From NCBI GenBank assembly GCA_003644825.1, contig QNDJ01000004.1:1-19280 (forward strand): 19,280 bases of DNA, in the 5' to 3' direction. Origin of the DNA: B21-G16 sp003644825 [NCBI: Candidatus Zhuqueibacterota bacterium]. Its GTDB lineage: Bacteria; SM23-31; B21-G16. The notes under the pieces are model-generated. The model ran no database searches. It had not been told where the DNA came from and was given only the letters and a program-made list of their open reading frames with translations. Shown piece after piece: positions 16,301 through 19,280 of this stretch; positions within the stretch are counted from its first letter, which is position 1, and every line of letters begins with the position of its first letter. A program made the position numbers and the translations under genes.

Positions 16301-16735
16301 TTATTTTTCTTTTTCTGCCATATTCTCCCAGATTTTTATTGTAAGCCTTTTTATATCTTTTTTTTCTTTATCCGTAAAATTCTTAACAGCTTCTCTATTA
16401 ACTTCGTCAGCAATTCCAGGCAAAATGTTCTCTAAATCTCTCCCTTTGTCAGTCAAATAAATCTTTATCACTCTTCTGTCATTTTTATCTCTTCTCCTCA
16501 TTACAAGTTTATCCCTGACCATCCTATCTATTATACCTGTTATGGTTGGATTATCAAAATAAAGATACTTTCCAAGGTCTGAAAGAGAAATTCCATTTTT
16601 TTCCCACAAGTTTTCCAGAACTGCGTACTGAGAAGAAGTAATGTTGAAATCAGACAATTTCAGTTCAAGGGCTCGCTTCATACTTCTTGCTGCCTTCACT
16701 ATTATGAAACCAAGACTATTATCTAAATTTCCCAA
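16301..16735 (-). CDS. MarR-family transcriptional regulator
   Basis: A 144-residue winged-helix regulator. The MarR fold is recognised by ITSSQYAVLENLWEKNG, the recognition region DLGKYLYFDNPTITGIIDRM (about 53-72) and the wing DRRVIKIYLTDKGRDL, followed by dimerisation helices. It is the first gene after the promoter at 16838-16866, so it probably governs its own operon and the downstream aromatic genes, with an aromatic acid or acyl-CoA as effector. Boundary MarR proteins such as BzdR-unrelated BadR-type regulators control benzoyl-CoA genes in other bacteria. The effector here is unknown. The start is TTG 16735 with AAAGG nine bases upstream; an upstream ATG is out of frame. Confidence 0.9.
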   Translation of the reverse strand: MGNLDNSLGFIIVKAARSMKRALELKLSDFNITSSQYAVLENLWEKNGISLSDLGKYLYFDNPTITGIIDRMVRDKLVMRRRDKNDRRVIKIYLTDKGRDLENILPGIADEVNREAVKNFTDKEKKDIKRLTIKIWENMAEKEK

Positions 16736-16810
16736 TTTTTTTTTCCTTTTTTCATATTTATTTTTTATTTCTATTTTAAAAAAATAAATAACTGGTAAGC
16801 AAAATATAAT

Positions 16811-16836
16811 TAGTATACTATATATTTGTATACAAA
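16811..16836. promoter_or_regulatory. Twin palindromes, candidate MarR operators
   Basis: Two perfect palindromes share the core GTATAC: TAGTATACTA at 16811-16820 and TTTGTATACAAA at 16825-16836. Their centres are 15 bases apart. They cover the predicted start site and the bases just downstream of the -10. MarR dimers typically bind short palindromes over their own promoters, so autorepression is the natural reading. AT-rich sequence makes some palindromes likely, but two with the same core at this position is notable. Confidence 0.6.
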
Positions 16837-16837
16837 C

Positions 16838-16866
16838 AATATATGTAAAAAAAATTATTATGTCAA
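16838..16866 (-). promoter_or_regulatory. Near-consensus sigma-70-type promoter upstream of marR
   Basis: On the minus strand TTGACA (16866-16861) is followed by exactly 17 bases and TATATT (16843-16838). The -35 is perfect and the -10 matches 5 of 6. The predicted start lies near 16831, about 95 bases before the marR TTG and inside the palindrome at 16825-16836. The -35 begins 6 bases after the leuC stop at 16873. A second, weaker possibility is TTGTTT (16839-16834), 16 bases, TATACT (16817-16812). Confidence 0.7.
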
Positions 16867-16872
16867 ACTTTT

Positions 16873-18132
16873 TTATATTTTTCTTGGGTCACATATATAA
16901 CCTGAAATAGCAGAAGCAGCCGCCACCTGGGGACCACATAAGTAAACTTTACTGGAAGGATGACCATTCCTTCCTTTAAAATTCCTGTTTGTAGTAAATA
17001 ACCCTGTTTCATTTTCACCAAGAATACCCATATGGGCTCCTATACAGGGCCCACAGGTTGGAGTACTTATAACAGCACCACTTTTAATAAAAACTTCAGC
17101 GATATCTTCTTTTAACATCTCTAGATAAACTTCCTGAGAACCTGGAATTACAATAAGCCTGACATCAGGATGAACCTCCCTTCCCCTCAATATTTCAGCT
17201 GCTATTTTTAAATCCTTAATTCTACCGTTCGTACAGGAACCTATAACTACCTGGTCAATTTTTACAGGGTTAATTTCTGATACTGGATAGGAATTGCTCG
17301 GAAGATAAGGAACCGCAACCTGAGGCTCAAGGTTCGAAATATCAAATTCGTACTCTTTATAATATTTTGCATTTTTATCAGAATTCAAAATTTTGTATTT
17401 TTTACAGGTTCTATTTTTAAAGTATTCTTCAGTTTTTTCATCCGGAGCAATAATACCCGATTTCGCACCCGCCTCAATAGCCATATTACATATAGTAAAG
17501 CGAGCACACATATCAAGGTTTTTTATTACATTACCAGTAAATTCAATGGCACAATACAATGCACCAGAAACACCTATTTTACTCAATGTATAAAGAATTA
17601 TATCTTTTCCACCGACCATATATGGTAATGTTCCAGTATATTTTATCCTGATGGATTTAGGTATTCTGAACCAATTTTTACCAAGAACCATAGATGCTGC
17701 CAGGTCAGTGCTTCCTACACCTGTTGAAAATGCACCAACAGCGCCATAAGTGCAGGTATGCGAGTCTGCTCCAACAACAAGTTCTCCCGGAAGAACTAAC
17801 CCTTTTTCAGGAATAAGATTATGACATATTCCAGACCTTCCTACTTCAAAATAATTCATAATACCATATTTTTTGGCAAACTTTCTCATCATTTTAGATA
17901 GATTTGCAGCTTTTATATCTTTTGCAGGAACAAGATGGTCGTTAACAAGAGCAATTTTTGTAACATCAAAAACTTTTTCTGCCTCCATCTTCTCAAAGAC
18001 ATCAATAGCCAGTGGTGAAGCTATATCAGTTCCCATAACAAGGTCTATGTCTGCAAAAATTAATTCATCGGGTTCCACATATTTCCTTCCTGAATGTTCA
18101 CAAAAGATTTTTTCAGTTATTGTCATATCCAT
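16873..18132 (-). CDS. leuC: 3-isopropylmalate dehydratase large subunit (LeuC/HacA family)
   Basis: A 419-residue aconitase-superfamily large subunit, the length of the shorter LeuC2/archaeal type. [4Fe-4S] ligands are Cys300 (GSCTNG), Cys360 and Cys363 (CGPC). GADSHTCTYGAVGAFSTGVG is conserved. With the LeuD-type small subunit at 12143-12652 it would isomerise a 2-hydroxy tri/dicarboxylate through a dehydrated intermediate. Large and small subunit genes are usually adjacent, but here marR, a thiolase and the fusion enzyme lie between them. ATG 18132 has only a weak CAGG upstream. It follows the LeuB-like gene after 152 bases. Substrate could be isopropylmalate, homocitrate or citrate; the sequence does not tell. 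Confidence 0.9.
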   Translation of the reverse strand: MDMTITEKIFCEHSGRKYVEPDELIFADIDLVMGTDIASPLAIDVFEKMEAEKVFDVTKIALVNDHLVPAKDIKAANLSKMMRKFAKKYGIMNYFEVGRSGICHNLIPEKGLVLPGELVVGADSHTCTYGAVGAFSTGVGSTDLAASMVLGKNWFRIPKSIRIKYTGTLPYMVGGKDIILYTLSKIGVSGALYCAIEFTGNVIKNLDMCARFTICNMAIEAGAKSGIIAPDEKTEEYFKNRTCKKYKILNSDKNAKYYKEYEFDISNLEPQVAVPYLPSNSYPVSEINPVKIDQVVIGSCTNGRIKDLKIAAEILRGREVHPDVRLIVIPGSQEVYLEMLKEDIAEVFIKSGAVISTPTCGPCIGAHMGILGENETGLFTTNRNFKGRNGHPSSKVYLCGPQVAAASAISGYICDPRKI

Positions 18133-18284
18133 TTATATAACCTGATACTTAAAAACCGGATAAAAACTATAATTTCAATGATTTTTTTCGATCAGATAGG
18201 GATACCAAACCTGTAGTTTTTGCTTAATTACATCCGTAGAACGGGCATCTTGCCCGATTATTCCGGGTTTTCACATAGTCTAAA
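18133..18284. other. Spacer upstream of leuC with alternative hairpins
   Basis: This 152-base gap holds no gene. A perfect 6-base-pair inverted repeat (CGGGCA 18242-18247, TGCCCG 18251-18256) sits next to CGGG at 18264-18267, which could pair instead with CCCG at 18253-18256. The two hairpins exclude each other. The short GC-rich palindrome stands out in otherwise AT-rich DNA. No U-run follows in the minus-strand transcript, so it is not a standard intrinsic terminator. I see no convincing promoter for leuC here. Confidence 0.4.
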
Positions 18285-19280
18285 TTAACCTGAAATCCTT
18301 TTTATTTCCTCACAGATGAAATCGCCAACTTCCTTTGTCCCGAGTTTCCCTCCGAGGTCTCTTGTTGTCATATCCTTTTTAATGGAGTTAACAACGGCTT
18401 TTTCTATATAAGATGCCGCTTCATAAAATCCGAGATATTCCAGCATCAGTTGAGCAGAAGATATTGCAGCAACTGGATTGGCAATATTTTTTCCCATATA
18501 TTTGGGTGCAGAACCGTGAACAGGTTCAAACATTGATACCTTTCCAGGATTGATATTTCCTGAAGCAGCTATGCCAAGACCACCCTGAAGTTGTCCCCCT
18601 AGGTCTGTTACAATATCTCCGAACATATTACAGGTAACAATTACTTCAAATTGTTCTGGTCTTTTAACCATTTGCATAACAAGCGCATCTACATAAAGAT
18701 GCTGTTTTTCTATATCAGGATACTCCTCGCCAATTTCATTAAAAGTTCTCTGCCATAAATCACCTTCAAATCGCTGTGCATTACTCTTATCACTCATTGT
18801 TACCTTTGATAGATTGTTTTTTCTGGCATATTCAAAAGCATATCTTATTATCCGTTCGACACCTTTTCTGGTATTAAGACTTTCCTGAATAGCTATTTCA
18901 TCAGGGGTATTTTTTTTAAATATTCCCCCCAATCCTACATACATTCCTTCTGTGTTTTCTCTGAAAACAACAAAATTCACATCCTCAGGTTTTTTATTCT
19001 TCAATGGACATAATTTCTCATCTATTAATTTAATCGGTCTATAATTTACATACAGGTCAAGTTTAAATCTCAAACCAAGAAGTATATCTTTTGCATGAGA
19101 CATATCAGGAATACGGGGGTCACCAAGAGCACCAACAAAAATAGCATCATAACCACTTCTGAATTCATCAAACTGTTCTTCAGGAATACTTATGCCCGTC
19201 TTAATATAACGTTCCGCACCATAATCAAAATGCTCCAGTTCAATTTCTATATTCTTTATTTCTTTTAATGTATTAATAAC
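18285..19280 (-). CDS. NAD(P)-dependent isopropylmalate/isocitrate dehydrogenase-family protein; N-terminus cut by window edge
   Basis: The open frame continues to the right edge, giving 331 residues without the N-terminal part (probably 20-40 residues). Family motifs: DLYVNYRP, RENTEGMYVG, DKSNAQR, a VDALVMQMV segment, NMFGDIVTDLGG and EPVHGSAPKYMGKNIANP. It oxidatively decarboxylates a 2-hydroxy-3-carboxy acid. The substrate helix reads DILLGLR, keeping the Leu-Leu-x-x-Arg pattern of isopropylmalate dehydrogenases. In the cofactor loop, Lys-Tyr (codons 18498-18503) stands where NAD-specific isopropylmalate dehydrogenases have Asp-Ile and where E. coli NADP-isocitrate dehydrogenase has Lys344-Tyr345, hinting at NADP use. 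It lies upstream of leuC. A tartrate/malate-type enzyme is an alternative. Confidence 0.88.
   Translation of the reverse strand, partial: VINTLKEIKNIEIELEHFDYGAERYIKTGISIPEEQFDEFRSGYDAIFVGALGDPRIPDMSHAKDILLGLRFKLDLYVNYRPIKLIDEKLCPLKNKKPEDVNFVVFRENTEGMYVGLGGIFKKNTPDEIAIQESLNTRKGVERIIRYAFEYARKNNLSKVTMSDKSNAQRFEGDLWQRTFNEIGEEYPDIEKQHLYVDALVMQMVKRPEQFEVIVTCNMFGDIVTDLGGQLQGGLGIAASGNINPGKVSMFEPVHGSAPKYMGKNIANPVAAISSAQLMLEYLGFYEAASYIEKAVVNSIKKDMTTRDLGGKLGTKEVGDFICEEIKRISG

Noticed and set aside
16840-16872. Intrinsic terminator after leuC
   Set aside because: T-runs are present, but no GC-rich stem precedes them; the region is better explained as the marR promoter, so read-through from leuC remains possible.

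Overview
The window is a low-GC (roughly one third G+C by eye), almost gap-free block of bacterial genes, all on the minus strand, so transcription runs from high to low coordinates. Shine-Dalgarno motifs such as AGGAGG, GGAGG and AAAGGA precede most genes. The core is a complete class I (ATP-dependent) benzoyl-CoA reductase gene set in the order known from the Azoarcus bzd cluster (bzdN-O-P-Q-M), with the downstream ring-cleavage enzymes. The organism is therefore an anaerobic degrader of aromatic compounds. The low GC is unlike the high-GC Thauera/Azoarcus lineages where this system was characterised. I cannot assign a phylum.

Layout in transcription order. (1) 19280-16873: an NAD(P)-dependent beta-decarboxylating dehydrogenase of the isopropylmalate/isocitrate type, cut by the window edge, then a LeuC-type dehydratase large subunit. 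(2) 16872-16736: an intergenic region with a near-consensus minus-strand promoter and two GTATAC-centred palindromes, just upstream of a MarR-family regulator. (3) 16735-12665: marR, a thiolase, and a 3-hydroxyacyl-CoA dehydrogenase/enoyl-CoA hydratase fusion. (4) 12652-10854: LeuD-type small subunit and a LeuA-like acyl-transferring synthase, placed inside the aromatic operon. (5) 10831-6853: 6-oxocyclohexenecarbonyl-CoA hydrolase (oah/bamA), an SDR dehydrogenase, a second thiolase and cyclohexadienecarbonyl-CoA hydratase (dch). (6) 6822-2573: the four reductase subunits bzdNOPQ. (7) 2561-1: ferredoxin bzdM and a large iron-sulfur flavoprotein that runs off the left edge.

How they work together: the flavoprotein probably passes electrons from a pyridine nucleotide to the low-potential ferredoxin. 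The ferredoxin feeds BzdPQ (ATPase activator), which drives BzdNO to reduce benzoyl-CoA to the 1,5-diene. Dch hydrates it, the SDR probably oxidises the alcohol (no zinc-type Had is present here), and Oah opens the ring to 3-hydroxypimelyl-CoA. The fusion protein and the two thiolases can then carry beta-oxidation to acetyl-CoA. Glutaryl-CoA dehydrogenase and benzoate-CoA ligase are not in the window.

The most unusual aspect is the split set of LeuA/B/C/D-like genes interleaved with the aromatic genes. It may be leucine synthesis, or a 2-oxoacid route linked to reducing power for the reductase. The sequence alone does not decide this. No tRNA, rRNA, CRISPR, transposase or phage gene was seen.
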